From: Hysterangium stoloniferum
Taxonomy: Eukaryota; Basidiomycota; Agaricomycetes; Hysterangiales; Hysterangiaceae
DNA length: 64,000 nucleotides
Assembly (NCBI GenBank): GCA_015178975.1
Contig: WHVD01000006.1
Span: 1,054,001 to 1,118,000, forward strand
Direction of reading: 5' to 3'
The position numbers and the translations under genes were made by a program. Positions 34,126-46,155 of the stretch are shown one piece after another. Numbering within the stretch: position 1 is the stretch's first letter; every line of letters begins with the position of its first letter. The notes beneath the pieces are model-generated. The model was not told the DNA's origin and searched no databases. It worked only from the letters and a program-made list of their open reading frames with translations.

Positions 34126-37100
34126 TTATACATCATATGCGATCCTTGCACCAATCCAGGCATAAGGATAGTTATGCTGATAGAAGTTAACAAACGAGCC
34201 GCGCTGTGCAATGCGCGGAATTGTCACATAAGAGCCACCGATCTTCAATATGTGTATCAGCAGGCGCCTCAAGGCAATCACAAAAGTTCGACTCACGACT
34301 ACTTGGTGCTTCTGATCGCAAAAATCCATGGAATAGCTGAAAACAGATGAGAGAAGAAGAGAGATAGAAGAAGCGTGCGACTTACCCCGGATATAACTCT
34401 GAAGGGAGATACCCTTCATATTGGTCAAGTTTGGTGCTTGTCCACTCCCATACGCCTCCATTGTGTCCCCTGCCTCCGTTCTTCACCCCTGTCGTAGCAC
34501 TAAATAGGTTCAATTGATCAGGGATCCTCACCAGACAACACATCATGACTCACGGCGTAGGGTGCCAATTCCTGAACCCAACGTTCGTGCTCCCCACAAA
34601 TCCATTCTGATACTTCTCCCAAAACGCGCGCAGCTCAGACACCGTCGGAATACGTCCCCCCTTGACTTTAGCATATGCAGATAGATCGTCATAATTGGTT
34701 TGCACAGGCCAGTGCTTCGCAATTTCCATGCTGACAGCTCCATATAGGGTTCGTACATGCACGATGCCATCTATCTTGACCCAGCTGGCAGGCATCGCCA
34801 CCGTCTCCTTCCTTTGGTCCGTGCTCGCACCCGACCAGTATTGACAAAATTCGCCATTGGTCACAGGCCTCCAAGATATCCTGAATTTCGCCACATCCAC
34901 CTCACGGCGGGGACTTTCATTGTCCCACCCGAATTCATGTTGAGGACTGAAGGGAACCGTAAGGTCATCGGATTCGCGATCATCGTGGCCGAGGACAACT
35001 TTCTGCGGGCCTAATGTGACAACAGATCCGGAGGGGGAGTCGTAAAATGACAAATACTCAACATCCCATTCCTTTGCGAGCTCGGAAAACCTCGGAGCAG
35101 AGAACGACGGTGGGGGAAGTGTACCAGAACCGGCGCGTTGGATGAGCATGTAGAGCAAGGTCTGGGGAAAGTTGTTAGGTGCGGGAGGACATAAAAGTTG
35201 GACTACTCGGACGATACCTCTGCGTGAAGTCCTTCATGTTCACAAGTCATAAATAGAACCCTCGCAATTTTCCTGGTCAAGACTCGCTTTCCCGTACTTA
35301 AATCTTCATAAAGCTTCAAGAGGCGTTGACGAACTCTTTGAAACTTAAATATTAACTACGGTGATTAGAGTCACCGGAAAAGCCCCGGAACCAACCGACT
35401 TATGGATCCTTTGTAGAGGCTGCATAAATCTAAACTCCACCAGCACATATCAGATCCTCAGCGGATTTAAAGTCGTTAAGGATCCGGATCGCCATTGGCG
35501 GGGTTTATCCACGCACAGCCTCTCTACGAAGAATCCACAAATGGTTGGATCTGAGGCGTTTCCCTGGTGAGTATTGGCACCAATAATCACCTGTTATGAT
35601 AATCTAAAATCTCTTCAAGCGCAGGCCAATCTGAGTCAGCTTCCGGGACCTCGGAGTGCGACTACAATTTGATGAGTTACAATCGATTGCGAGTGTTTTC
35701 GTCTTACATGATGAATTTGCGTTGGATCATCCACAACCGGGTCGATTCCACGCTAGAACACAATTAGTCTCCAACTAAGTCACATTTGAAAATAGAGATA
35801 CTTCAAACAAATGCTTATAATGTTCTGGCTCCGTGTTTGGTTCTTCCAACAATCCGGAGAGCTGAATATCCAAAAACCTGCGTGAAAACCTATTAATCGC
35901 TTTTTCACATGTATGAGTGGGGCAGGTGACCCACGCTGGGATATGCCCCAAGTAGAAGAGACATTTGTGACGTAAATCAATAGGCTTCTGATGCAACATC
36001 CAAGGCGGGATCATTCCTAGAGCAATCAAATCCCAAACCTTCCATATTTCTCGCCAATCGCCGACTGTAGGGACACTGTATGGACCAAGTGATTTGTCAG
36101 TTCCATTCAGCAAGGCGGAAGTATTGGAGGTCTGTTGATCGACTGCCGTGCTCGAGTCCAATCCAACGAGGGGGAGATGAAAAGGTGGTCGTTCAAGTAA
36201 TACGAGACTGTATAGCCCTTCGGGATCTTTCCACTGCTGAATTACTCGGAGATTCGACGCGGAAAAAAGAGCAACTTTGTCATCGGCCGAATACTGAAGA
36301 AGATACCTCAGCTGTGGCCTGAAAAGCTGTTTAAAATATCTACCTTGTGGCTGACCTCAACCTCAATTAATTCACCGTCGGCGAAAGTGACAATAGTTTC
36401 AGTATCGTGTTCTTCTGCGGCAGGAATCTTGACTGTCTGAGGTCCAATTGATTTATAATATGCCTCATGACGACCTAGGAAGGGTTTTATTTCATTAATA
36501 TCCATAGCACAAAGGAGAAGACTCACGCTTCGCCTCGTTGTAAAAATTAACATATTCCCATTTACTTTCTATAAAGAGATGTTCATCACCGAGCGCCCTT
36601 CCTGCGCCTAGATGGATACATAATTATAAGTATAATTCGAAAATATGTATATTTGACTTGCCTCGCAACCCATTCATAATAAACTCCTTAGTGATGCCTT
36701 TCTCATCGTTGTATGCACGCTCTACTAAGCCCGCTGGATTATCGCCATCCAAGCCAAGCAGCAAAGTATCGCCCGATCCGGGACGCAGAGGTAATTGTGA
36801 AAGAAATGTAACCATATCTGCACGAGAGAAATTGCCCAAAGATGATCCGAGGAACAATATATGTAACGGGGGCGGGACAAGGCTTTCCATCTCTTTGCCT
36901 TCGGGTGGCGTCCATGTTGGAGATGGAGGCGTTGTGCCAGAGTATCTCGAGATCGAATCGGAATCGGAATCTGCCGATGGTTTAGAGTGTGGACTTGAGT
37001 CCGCACGCGAGGTGGTTGTGTCCACTGTAGGGCGGCCTCTATTGTTCGCATCCGCGCTTTCGGCTCTATCGGCGGTACACAGCTTTTCTAGCCCCCCTCG

Positions 37101-37943
37101 GTTAACAAATTGTACGCCTGTCGAAATTTGGAGATTAATCATGCATATATGATGACATGAGCCACTCACCACCGTCATATGTTCCCCACATGCCACGCAC
37201 AGCAACCTTTCCTGAGAGTTCAGCACCCAATGCGCCGTAATTCTCTCCTGATCCTTCAGGATACGATTCATGGGGATCTTTGTCCATGGTAATCTGATTC
37301 AACGTTCGCACTAACTCAGAGCGTTCAAGATCGAGCGCGTAATACGTGACGGGGGGGATATCGGTGTCAACTTTCCGGTTATCCACTAGAGACGCCAGGT
37401 TACGAAGTATATGAGACGTCTTGCGGAGAGCACTGGAAGAGGATGTTAGTTCAAGGTTCGCACGTCACGGGATATCCGGGTGAAACATGGACGAGGCATG
37501 TGAAGAAACGCCTTCGAATTCACACGAATTGGAAAAATAAGATCCTCTCATGCTTAATTCCTGGGAGTGACGCTGAATCATCCACGTGGGGGTGCTACTC
37601 ACCCGGCGCCAAGCTCCAGTATAACTTCTCCATCAACTACTCCCTTCTCTCCATGTATGGCGGTGACAACTTCGGTACCATTGTCTTTAAGAATAGCCTC
37701 CTCAATTGCATATAAATAGTACTCGGTCGCTTCAGTCGTAATTGCATCGTAAAGCCTGAGTCCACGTTCATCGTAGAGCAACAATGTAGGCAGCGTCTTT
37801 CGTCCAGCAGCTTGTGTGAGGCCAGCTATTATCACGGAGCGAATCGAGCCTATGGAAGTCGTTTCTGTCGCTGCAGAGTCCAGCCGAACATCGACAATCT
37901 TGGGTTCGACACGCTTTGGGAAGGTCACTGCTTTCGCAGCCAT
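34126..37943 (-). CDS. EGT1: ergothioneine biosynthesis protein 1 (methyltransferase + DinB + FGE-sulfatase domains)
   Basis: A bifunctional enzyme: trimethylates histidine to hercynine, then oxidatively couples it to cysteine, giving hercynylcysteine sulfoxide in ergothioneine synthesis. The N-terminal EgtD-like methyltransferase has KTLPTLLLYDERGLRLYDAIT, YYLYAIEEAIL, the SAM motif VILELGAG, PVTYYALDLERSEL and LHILFLGSSLGNFSRAD, with an insert rich in Ser/Asp. The middle DinB region holds KPIDLRHKCLFYLGHIPAW and the iron-binding CEHEGLHAE (H-x3-H-x-E). The C-terminal FGE-type EgtB fold has VPFSPQHEFGWDNESPRREV, FRISWRPVTNGEFCQYW, GGVWEWTSTKLDQYEGY and GGSYVTIPRIAQRGSFVNFYQ. About 860 residues over many short exons. 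One intron (about 35345-35576, ~232 nt) is much longer than the rest. Stop is TAA at 34126-34128. The partner desulfurase EGT2 is not in this window. Confidence 0.94.
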
Positions 37944-40599
37944 GGCTACTGAAAAGCGTGGGAGGGGTGAAAGTCTCTGACGAGGGCAGTTGACTCCTAT
38001 ATAAAGGAAAACAACTCAGAGAAACTTCAAATACTTAGGGGCGGACCTTGGCATTTCTATCCGGGGTTGCGTCATAGGACCTAAGTCTGTTTCCGTGGCG
38101 CCGTAGCGCGACCCCTACACTCCACACATTGAGACCTACGCGTGTTCTTACATCAAAATTAAATAAAGAAATTACTAACAAGAATAGCGCACGTGCAGCT
38201 GTGAAGTTTAACTCATGGGAATCCCTCGTATGGCCAATCATACATGTGACAATCGGTAAGGCGAGGGAGGTTTTGGGCATTTACATAATTTACAACCGTT
38301 GGTATCAGCTTCAAATAAATACCACATTATTATTGGTGTTATTCGGTTTAGTCCCTAACTGGTTAAAATGCAGTTTGGTTTTGGTTTATAATCGTTTTGT
38401 GAACCGAACTGTTACACAATTGGAAGATAACCGTTGTTCCGGGTACCTAAGGCGGGGTTTCAAACTTGCCACCGAAGTGCGTGCTCACGATATAGTCTTC
38501 CACCACGAGTTAAACATAGAAAACTTGCGAAGATATATACAGTAGATGGCTTATAAACAGTTATAGTGGCTTACAAACAATTATAATGGCTTAGAAACAG
38601 CCATAGTGGCTTACAAACAGTTATAGTTATAGTGGCTTACAAACAATTATAGTGGCTTATAAACAGTTATTGCTGAAGTATGGAGCTTTTATTTCCGGAT
38701 ATTGAGCAAAAATCCCACTCCCGGTCCAGTTCCGAATCCTGGGGGCAGCGGTGGCAAGTGGTGATGTCCGACAACGATCCAGGACAAACTTTACAAGCAG
38801 CAATGATAAATGCAGATGATAAGACATTGTTGTGTGAATTTCAATATAAGATTGCATTATTTATTATATTCATTACCATGGCACAGATCCTTCCATCTTC
38901 GACCTTCTGAAAAGTCAATACATGGCAGTGAACCTGCGCCGAAGTTAGCCAGAGAAAGCCGCTACTGCTGTACGCTCGGATAGTGGGATGAATTTGGCAT
39001 TGTGAATGGTCGGAAGAATAGACCAAATCCATCGGAACGCAAAATAACATTAGACGAAGACCATAGAGCAGGAAAAAAAAAGAAATAAACAAAAGGCATA
39101 AGACAAGATAGTGGAGGGGGAATAAATGGTATAAGCAGCCTGAGGATGAATCACGGGAGTCGAAACTGGCGGGGAGATGAGTAAAGTCACTTCTTCAGTG
39201 CTCAGGCCCCTGGGAGCAGCACTGTCTCACCATATTTGCGTTCCTGTGTCTCACCGAAAGCACTGCGTCCCTCTGTCATGTATGCTTTTATTTTTGGTTT
39301 TTCACCTTTCATTGAACTATCCACGAGACATGACGCGGTAGAATCACTATAATGCTCTGCAGCGAGGCGCTATTTAAGGCACGGCGAGTGAGTGGCCCGG
39401 GAGAGCTCCAGCGGTCTGTGCTACTTCTTCAAAAGCTTTCAGTTAATTATTTCATTATTTAGCGTCGGCCGGATCCCAGCCGTGAGCCATTCGGATTAAG
39501 AATCCCATATAAAAGGATTAAATCCATCCGGATGTACTCAGTACCCGAATTAATAGTCCAAATCCGAAACTCACACTCTCGCTTCCAGATTTTCAAGCCT
39601 TAATCAGAAGACTCCAAGTGAAGATTCAATATTGGGGTCGATCGTGGTCTTGTTACCTCTGGCAATACTAATATTATGGCGGACGACTTGAATAAATTCT
39701 CGTGTGTATCGCTCTAATCCTGCAGAAATGAGCTTGATTACTGCTTTATATACTTAGCTGATCCACAAAAAAATTTCTATTCATTCTGAAGACGGCACCA
39801 TTCTAACATTCCCTATGAAGCAGGCTGAAAGAGTCCAAATATATGCATGCTACGGTTTTTCCTATATCATAATAAATTCTAAGGTAACGCCATGTTATGA
39901 AACACATGGAAAAAATGATTTTATCACAGGAGAAGGAGATAATTCCTGATGTGACTATAGTCAACCCTACGTCACAGATTGATTGAAATATCACAGTTCA
40001 CACCAAGTCCACTTCAATGTTTGTGAATTTCATCCGGTTCGACGTCACGCCGTAGGATCTTTCCAACCCATATCGTTTGTCTATTTGTTCCCGGGAACCT
40101 GATATCATTGGGAGATGTCAGGGGACGTTGATATTCTCAGGAGACGACCACTAACCTTTCCGCGAGTCACCTTCGCGTAGCCTACTGGAACCATCAGCAT
40201 TGGAAATATTATCAATGAACTCACCCAAAACTTGGTCCTTCCACGGCACTTCCCTTTCGCTTTTATTGTATTGTTTTCTTTATCAGAGCTGCCAGGTACA
40301 GATAAAACAGAGTTGGTTGTGAATCAGAAATTGTATTATATAACGCTTGTATGTGGTATACTTTGAACATTCCATGGTTAGGTGACATCAAAGGTCCCAC
40401 GGTTTACACACACAAATGGTCTAACCGGATGCCGGGATCCCGAACTACATACTTTCCCTGCCGTTCAACATGACGCAAAGTAACTTTTCTCGAAAAAAAT
40501 TAGGAGGGTGGATAGAAATTATTTTTCCAATATTAATTAAAGTCCCCGAGTAAAATCTTCTTTGCTTGCACCACAACGCACCAACTCGAAGGGGAGAGA
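37944..40599. other. intergenic, 2.65 kb, no supported gene
   Basis: A plus-strand frame at 38129-38545 and others are not recognised. A tandem 20-bp repeat lies at 38547-38672. The rest is AT-rich with no tRNA, TE ends or coding pattern that I can support. Confidence 0.45.
38547..38672 (+). repeat. tandem repeat, six copies of a 20-bp unit
   Basis: Units of the form TGGCTTACAAACAGTTATAG repeat six times with a few substitutions (TTAT/TTAC/TTAG after GGC, CAG or CAA in the middle). The fourth unit has an extra TTATAG. It lies in the gene-free interval upstream of the MFS transporter. Confidence 0.9.
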
Positions 40600-43486
40600 A
40601 TGTCGCCTTCAAAACAACTTCGACGTTTGAAGAAACAACCTCGGAACCGTTCCTGTTCATTGCCCCGAAGACGTTCGGGAGCGATAAATGGGCGACTCAG
40701 ACGGAGTGTCACAATATCTCCGGTGCATCCAGTTTCACTGTATGCGGGGGATCTCCCGTCCCACGACCAAGTAGAGCGAGAATGGGAGCGTAAAGGTCAC
40801 TGGTTAAGAGGCAATCGCACGGAAGAAACCCAAAGATCCCAGTATATTCCTCAAGTACGGGGCCGAATTTACCGAGAGGCTCGAAGGGAAAGAGGGGAAG
40901 AGGATAGACTCGAAGACGAACGCAGACTCGGAGTAGGGGATCCTGACCTCGTAGTCTGGGGTGAAGAGGATTCAGGAGATCCGCGGCAACGTGTGTATAC
41001 TCTCTGATCCATGATTTAATACTCACTAAGGTGCCATTCAGTCAGCTTCCGACGAAAATTCTGGATCACCGTTTTTTGTTGCATGTTGACAATAAATGTT
41101 ACATTCGCCTCTTCGTCACCTGGATCCGCCATGACACAAATCGCTGAGACATTCAAGGTTGATAAGGAAATTGCTCTCATGGTCACTTCAATGTTCCTTT
41201 GTGGATTGTGTGTTTTCTTCTTAATTTTCAAATTTGTATCTTCAAAACATGTCTGACTCTACTGATACAGCGTCGCTGGGCCAACCATTTGGGCACCAGC
41301 ATCAGAGTACGCTCTACGTGCCTTTTTATACGCCATAAACTCAACTAATTTAATGCAGGCTTTTCGGCCGACGACCTGTCTTTATTGGAACTATTCTCGT
41401 GAGCCGTCTAGAACCTGACCCTTCATAATCTCCTACGCACATTTCAGGCATATACCCTTTGTACTGTCGGACAAGCCGTTGGAAAACGCATTGTTATTAT
41501 ACTTATCACTCGATTTTTCGCAGGCGTCTTTGCCTCTGTACCACTGGCAAAGTGAGATAATAGTCGCCCTTCAAGTTCTTTGCAATGCTGATTATCCTGA
41601 CAGCTGTGGTGGTGTCATCGCCGATATCTGGGACCCTGGACAACGCGTGGTAAACGTTACATGCCCAACATATAGATACGTCACTAATATGACCTGTGTA
41701 GATCGCTAATGCGATGTTCTCAGGAAGGTTAGTAAATATGATAATTAGACGGGATGATCCGTTAAATATTATATTTAATAGTGTATTTATTGGTCCTATC
41801 CTGGGTCCCGTCGGTAAGACAACAGCTCTTTGTTCTACTGTTAAGAAAATTACTCCTTTTAGTTGGAGATTTTATAGCAAGATCAACTTTAGGCTGGCGC
41901 TGGATATTCTGGATTATGATCGTTTGTCAGTGCGACCACACAAACTGCTAACTGAATTGTTTGTTAAACTATTCCTCGATATCATTAGTTTCTGTCTCTT
42001 GCTGGATTCTCCTTCTAGCCTTCCTGCCGGAAACATATGCCCCCATTTTACTGACAAGGCGGGCTCAATGTCTCCGGAAACAGGATCCAAATAAATATGG
42101 AAAAAAATATGCGGCAGTCGAACGTAAATATCACGTTACAAAGGCGCTGGTTAAGAGGGCTATGGTCAGGCCGTTTACTTTGCTCGTAAAGGAGTAAGTA
42201 GTGCGATGTGCTTTGCGACGATTATACAAACCTCGTTCAGGCCTATTCTTATTTTAGTCACGATATACCTTTCTATGTGAGTATATTTCTTATACATTTT
42301 GTTGAATACCGTTAAAACCTTCTACGAAATACAGGATTCACGGAGGTGAGTTATTGTTTGTGCACACCTGCGTTTCAGTCACTTAGTTGCGCGTGTAGTC
42401 CTGTACTCACTCTTCAGTCTGTTCCCCCTTATTGTGAGAGAATACTGTATTCTATCTGACTCGGATACACCAACTGTCTGTTTGAACAGTGGGATGAATC
42501 GCGATGTTTGGGGCATGGGTGGGAAGGTTTCATCTTCATCGGCGTAGGTGCTGGCACCATGATTGGGGCTGTCTTCAGTATATGTACGCTACTATTCTAT
42601 CCCTCGTCTTCATTTGATGCGTCAGACCATTAGACACACAACGACATTACCCACTACTCCTCGCAAAATGGCACGGTTCTCCGCCACCAGAAGAGAGGCT
42701 GATTGGTGCAATGTATGCGGGTCCTTGCCTTACCATCAGTATATTTTGGCTCGGATGGACGGGTGGTAGGCTAAATTGATTCCGTTGTGATGTGTAAGGT
42801 TGTAACACTGCCCTTTAGCATTCTATTCTATTCCATGGTGGGTGCCGGCGTTGGCCACTATACCCCTTGGGGCAAGCTTTACTTTGATATTTATATCCTA
42901 TTCGGTAGGCTTTGAACAGGTTTACATATTCATGCATATCTTACTTTATCCCACTTTAGTCATACATTGTGGATACCTATCTGTGTGTGATCAGGAACCC
43001 CCACCCTGACTCAACGGATTTCAACTGACTCCTTCCAGATTGTTTGCTGCATCCGCTCTTGCTGCCAATATCATTTTCCGGAGTGCGGTCGGAGCTTCCT
43101 TCCGTATGTCAATAAAGAACTCTTGGGTAGTTGCGTTCATTGATTATTCATTCTTTTACAGCTCTATTTACTCGCCAAATGTACGAAGCTCTTAGTATCC
43201 AGGGTGGTTGTAGCTTAATTGGCGGAATTTCCGCAGCATTACTCCCTATTCCTTTCTTCTTTTACAAATATGGCACGAAAATTCGAGAGCGGAGCAAGTT
43301 TGCCCGTTGTGCAGTCAGTACTTTCCGTCCCTTTGTTCATGAAGTGAGTTGACAAATGCCTTCCATTTTTGACAGGATATCAAGATTAAAGAACAAGTTG
43401 AAGAAGAGGAACGACGGGCAAAAAGGAAGGTCGAGGTCGAAGGGCAAGAACCCACTAATGAAGATAGCACGAGTACCGCGGTCTGA
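40600..43486 (+). CDS. MFS transporter, DHA1 (Flr1/polyamine-type) drug:H+ antiporter family
   Basis: Twenty exons sum to 1848 nt, 615 residues (40600-40990, 41042-41207, 41271-41306, 41359-41398, 41448-41551, 41604-41646, 41702-41727, 41782-41813, 41863-41925, 41989-42193, 42241-42276, 42335-42345, 42399-42433, 42490-42583, 42634-42762, 42819-42904, 42960-42982, 43039-43103, 43162-43313, 43376-43486). After a charged N-terminus ending LVVWGEEDSGDPRQ come TM1 (ITVFCCMLTINVTFASSSPG) and TM2/loop (FVAGPTIWAPASELFGRRPV, the GRRP of motif A). Then ADIWDPGQR, GPILGPVVGDFI, LGWRWIFWIM, AFLPETYAPILLTRRAQCLRKQ, GFIFIGVGAGTMIGAVF, YIVDTYLLFAASALAANIIFRS and IPFFFYKYGTKIRERSKFA follow in order, as in 12-TM fungal multidrug/polyamine exporters. 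The C-tail is Glu/Lys-rich. The substrate is unknown. The minus-strand frames over exon 1 are shadows. Confidence 0.88.
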
Positions 43487-44619
43487 TTTCCTTATTGACC
43501 CCCAGGACTGGTCCACGAAATGTAAACAAGATCCTCATTATTACCCTTAAAAGTATGTCGCATATCTCTTTTTATAGACCATTGTTTATAATTTTACAAG
43601 TTTGAAAGCAATCTTGCTGGAGATATTGACTACCCCAGACCCCAATAAATAATACAGATTCAAGTTTATAGGACGGATGACAGCTTGAATATGGTTTATT
43701 TATAGTAATCCATGCTGTGATTTAGAGTGAGATAGGAAAGCAGGGGAATTAATTGATTAATACTATCGACATGGTATGCATATGTCCTATTTTCGACTCA
43801 ACCTCAACCTCAACCTCAACCTCAACCCCAGCCCAATGGTAGTGGTGCAGGATGTGAGTTGGATCGAGTTCGAAGCATCATATTGAGGCAATTACTTCCT
43901 GAGACACCACCAGACCGAAATATAGCACTTAAAGACCATTGCGATAACAATTTGTGAATATTGTAAACTATAAGGTCGTGCGAGCCCCGAATACCACCCT
44001 TTTTGTATCGACGTTGGGGGTAGCGTCCTTGAGGGTTCCAATTCATACTTAACGACATTCATGATTTACATGGCTTCGAATTCTACAAGGTACAAGAAAA
44101 CTCCAGATTGCATATTGTCGCGCTTATCTATAAACAGAGACAGGTTTTACAGCAACGTTAGGTTGATCCTCCTTGATGTCTATCTCGGACTCAATCTCAG
44201 AGTGCTGACTGGGCGTCCACTGTTCGTCGTCGAATAGTCCTTGACGAGGTTAGCCACGATATTCCCATGAAGTAGGCATCATAATGTGTAGCGGCGGATA
44301 TATTGGCTCGGGCGAGACCTTGTGAAGAACTACGTGGATGACAAAAGACGATATAACACCGAGCAGCCCACCCAAGTGTGTTATTGCGTGAGCATTGTAA
44401 GATCTATTTTACAGTTCCTTTCTTGTATCTGTACTAAATTGGGTTTGGTGGGATTCCCGGTCGTTCGGCGACGGTCATTCATTGTTCCCCAACATGAAGA
44501 CAGTGCCAAATGAGTACGCAATTTATTATTTTAAAAAGAATATCCTATAAGATGGGTGTATAAAATTCTCAGATTAATATTTCATTTTTTAGTTCTTATA
44601 ATATCCACTCAGAATTGAA
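43487..44619. other. intergenic with a hexanucleotide repeat
   Basis: Contains a (CTCAAC)n array (separate entry). A few plus-strand fragments near 44320-44510 (for example SFIVPQHEDSAK) may belong to the decayed hydantoinase-like gene downstream, but I cannot show it. Confidence 0.35.
43797..43826 (+). repeat. CTCAAC hexanucleotide array, about five copies
   Basis: A perfect short tandem array of CTCAAC. It is not the TTAGGG telomere unit of most basidiomycetes, so it is a simple microsatellite. Confidence 0.85.
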
Positions 44620-45320
44620 CATTACAGCACAATACCCAGCTCAGGGGGAGCAGGTCTTCATCGTGGCGGGAACGGTGTGCACATTGGTACGCTTCGCTTC
44701 AATCTTTATTAATTACTCACCATTTTCCTTCTTAGACTATTGCTTCTTCGCTGAGGGAGAAATATTCATTCATGACAACCGCTGGCTCACTAAACCCTGG
44801 GGTGTCAATGGTGGAGCCCGGGGCATCGTTCGTGAAAGACATTGATCAGGCACTCAACTGACGAAGAGCATCCTCAACGAATCGCAATGCCGTCCAAGGG
44901 GGATTTCTTTAAGGTTTCACCAGGAGATGTTTTAGAGTGGTGTACATGGGGGTAAGTATTTTAATGCACAGCGTACAGAGTTTATCTAATGGCGCTGATT
45001 GTTTCCAGTGGAGGCGACTGGGGTAACCCTCTTGACCGTAGCGCGGAGCTTGCAAGTAAGGAAGTCAGACAAAAACTTGTAACGATAGAGGTCACTTTGG
45101 AGTACGGCGTGCTCGTTGACCTTTCAACGTACAAATTGGACATCACCACAACCAACGCACTTCTTTCCAAGCTGGCTTCGTTACGTCAATTTCCTAAGCC
45201 GATCTTGTCCAGAGGTGGCACTCTCAAGGAACTATTTGAGAACTGTGAGAAGGAGGCATGTCATTTTCCTCACCCGACTTCCGTTGTACTGGTGTTTAAC
45301 GTCAAAAGACTGGTATGAAA
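44620..45320 (+). pseudogene. hydantoinase B/oxoprolinase-family C-terminal remnant
   Basis: Fragments in order: QYPAQGEQVFIVAGTVCTL spliced to TIASSLREKYSFMTTAGSL and NPGVSMVEPGASFVKDID. Then, in a shifted frame, RHSTDEEHPQRIAMPSKGDF is followed by KVSPGDVLEWCTWGGDWGNP and LDRSAELASKEVRQKLVT. The PGDVL...GG-GWG-P pattern and the following EYGV block match the end of HyuB-type N-methylhydantoinase or acetone-carboxylase-like subunits. The N-terminal two thirds of such a protein are not visible, and a one-base frame change lies near 44856 unless an unusual splice removes it. I call it a decayed host gene fragment. The family name is moderately sure, and the pseudogene state likely. Confidence 0.45.
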
Positions 45321-45599
45321 CCTTCCGCTCTACCATCTGGCCGGCGTCTCCCAGGACCCGTTGCCCTTTTACCCCATATTCAGGAGCTCCATGCTTGTAG
45401 GAGAAAAGAGGACGAAGAAATATTTGGTGATAAATATTCCATTTATGCAGATCACAGTAAACCTCTAATTGCAGGTGGCGGGAGAAGGCTGTTATTTAAA
45501 GGAAATAGGACCCGAGTCTGGGTACTCAAATATTGCCAGATTCATAAAAATACTCATTTATTTGGCGCTTACTATAGAAAGGCATAACCGCCGCTTTTA

Positions 45600-46155
45600 A
45601 ATTCATATATTTAGCTGCCTTTCGCGTGATTCTTCATGAGGGGTCTCTCTTGGGGCGTTATCCCCAGCTCCCCCACTCTTGAATGAACTTGTATTTTAGG
45701 TGTGCTGGGGTTTCCTTGAGGGGATCATGGACACGAAGATGCGATTCTTTCCTGCACCTGTATATTTCGGTGTCAGATCCACGAGCAACGGCTCAAGTTA
45801 GCCTTCTGCGAATGACTATAATATGACGTTGAACAAGTAATCATTCCATCAGTGGCCATCTGCTCTTTGTTTTTTTGTATAATAATTGCTAGCGTCAAAT
45901 GAGTGAATATTTTTATGGAGATTCAATAAATAGCAGATAACTGTGATAATAAGGTGATCTACAATTCAGCGCATCATGGACATGTTTGACTTGGTGCGAA
46001 CGGGCGATTGGACATTCACTGTGAGATTAATTGAATGCAGCCAGGATATGACTGGCTTAACTGAACGCGGTCCTAGAATAGAAATGTAATAGCCGAGACG
46101 GCAGTCTCACAGGTATCGTTGCAACACCTTCATTTAAGCCGAGTCAATCATCAAA
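45600..46155. other. intergenic
   Basis: Promoter region of the aminotransferase gene. No other signal is seen. Confidence 0.5.

Noticed and set aside
38129-38545. 138-codon plus-strand frame as a gene
   Set aside because: No recognisable domain, odd composition, and it runs into the tandem repeat; likely chance in AT-rich spacer.
40709-41231. Minus-strand frames of 71-105 codons over the start of the MFS gene
   Set aside because: The plus strand here encodes TM1 and the N-terminal charged segment of the transporter with correct splice phase; the minus frames are antisense shadows.
43797-43826. CTCAAC array (and TTTGGG at 53499) as internal telomere sequence
   Set aside because: Neither matches TTAGGG, and both are too short; simple microsatellites are the better reading.
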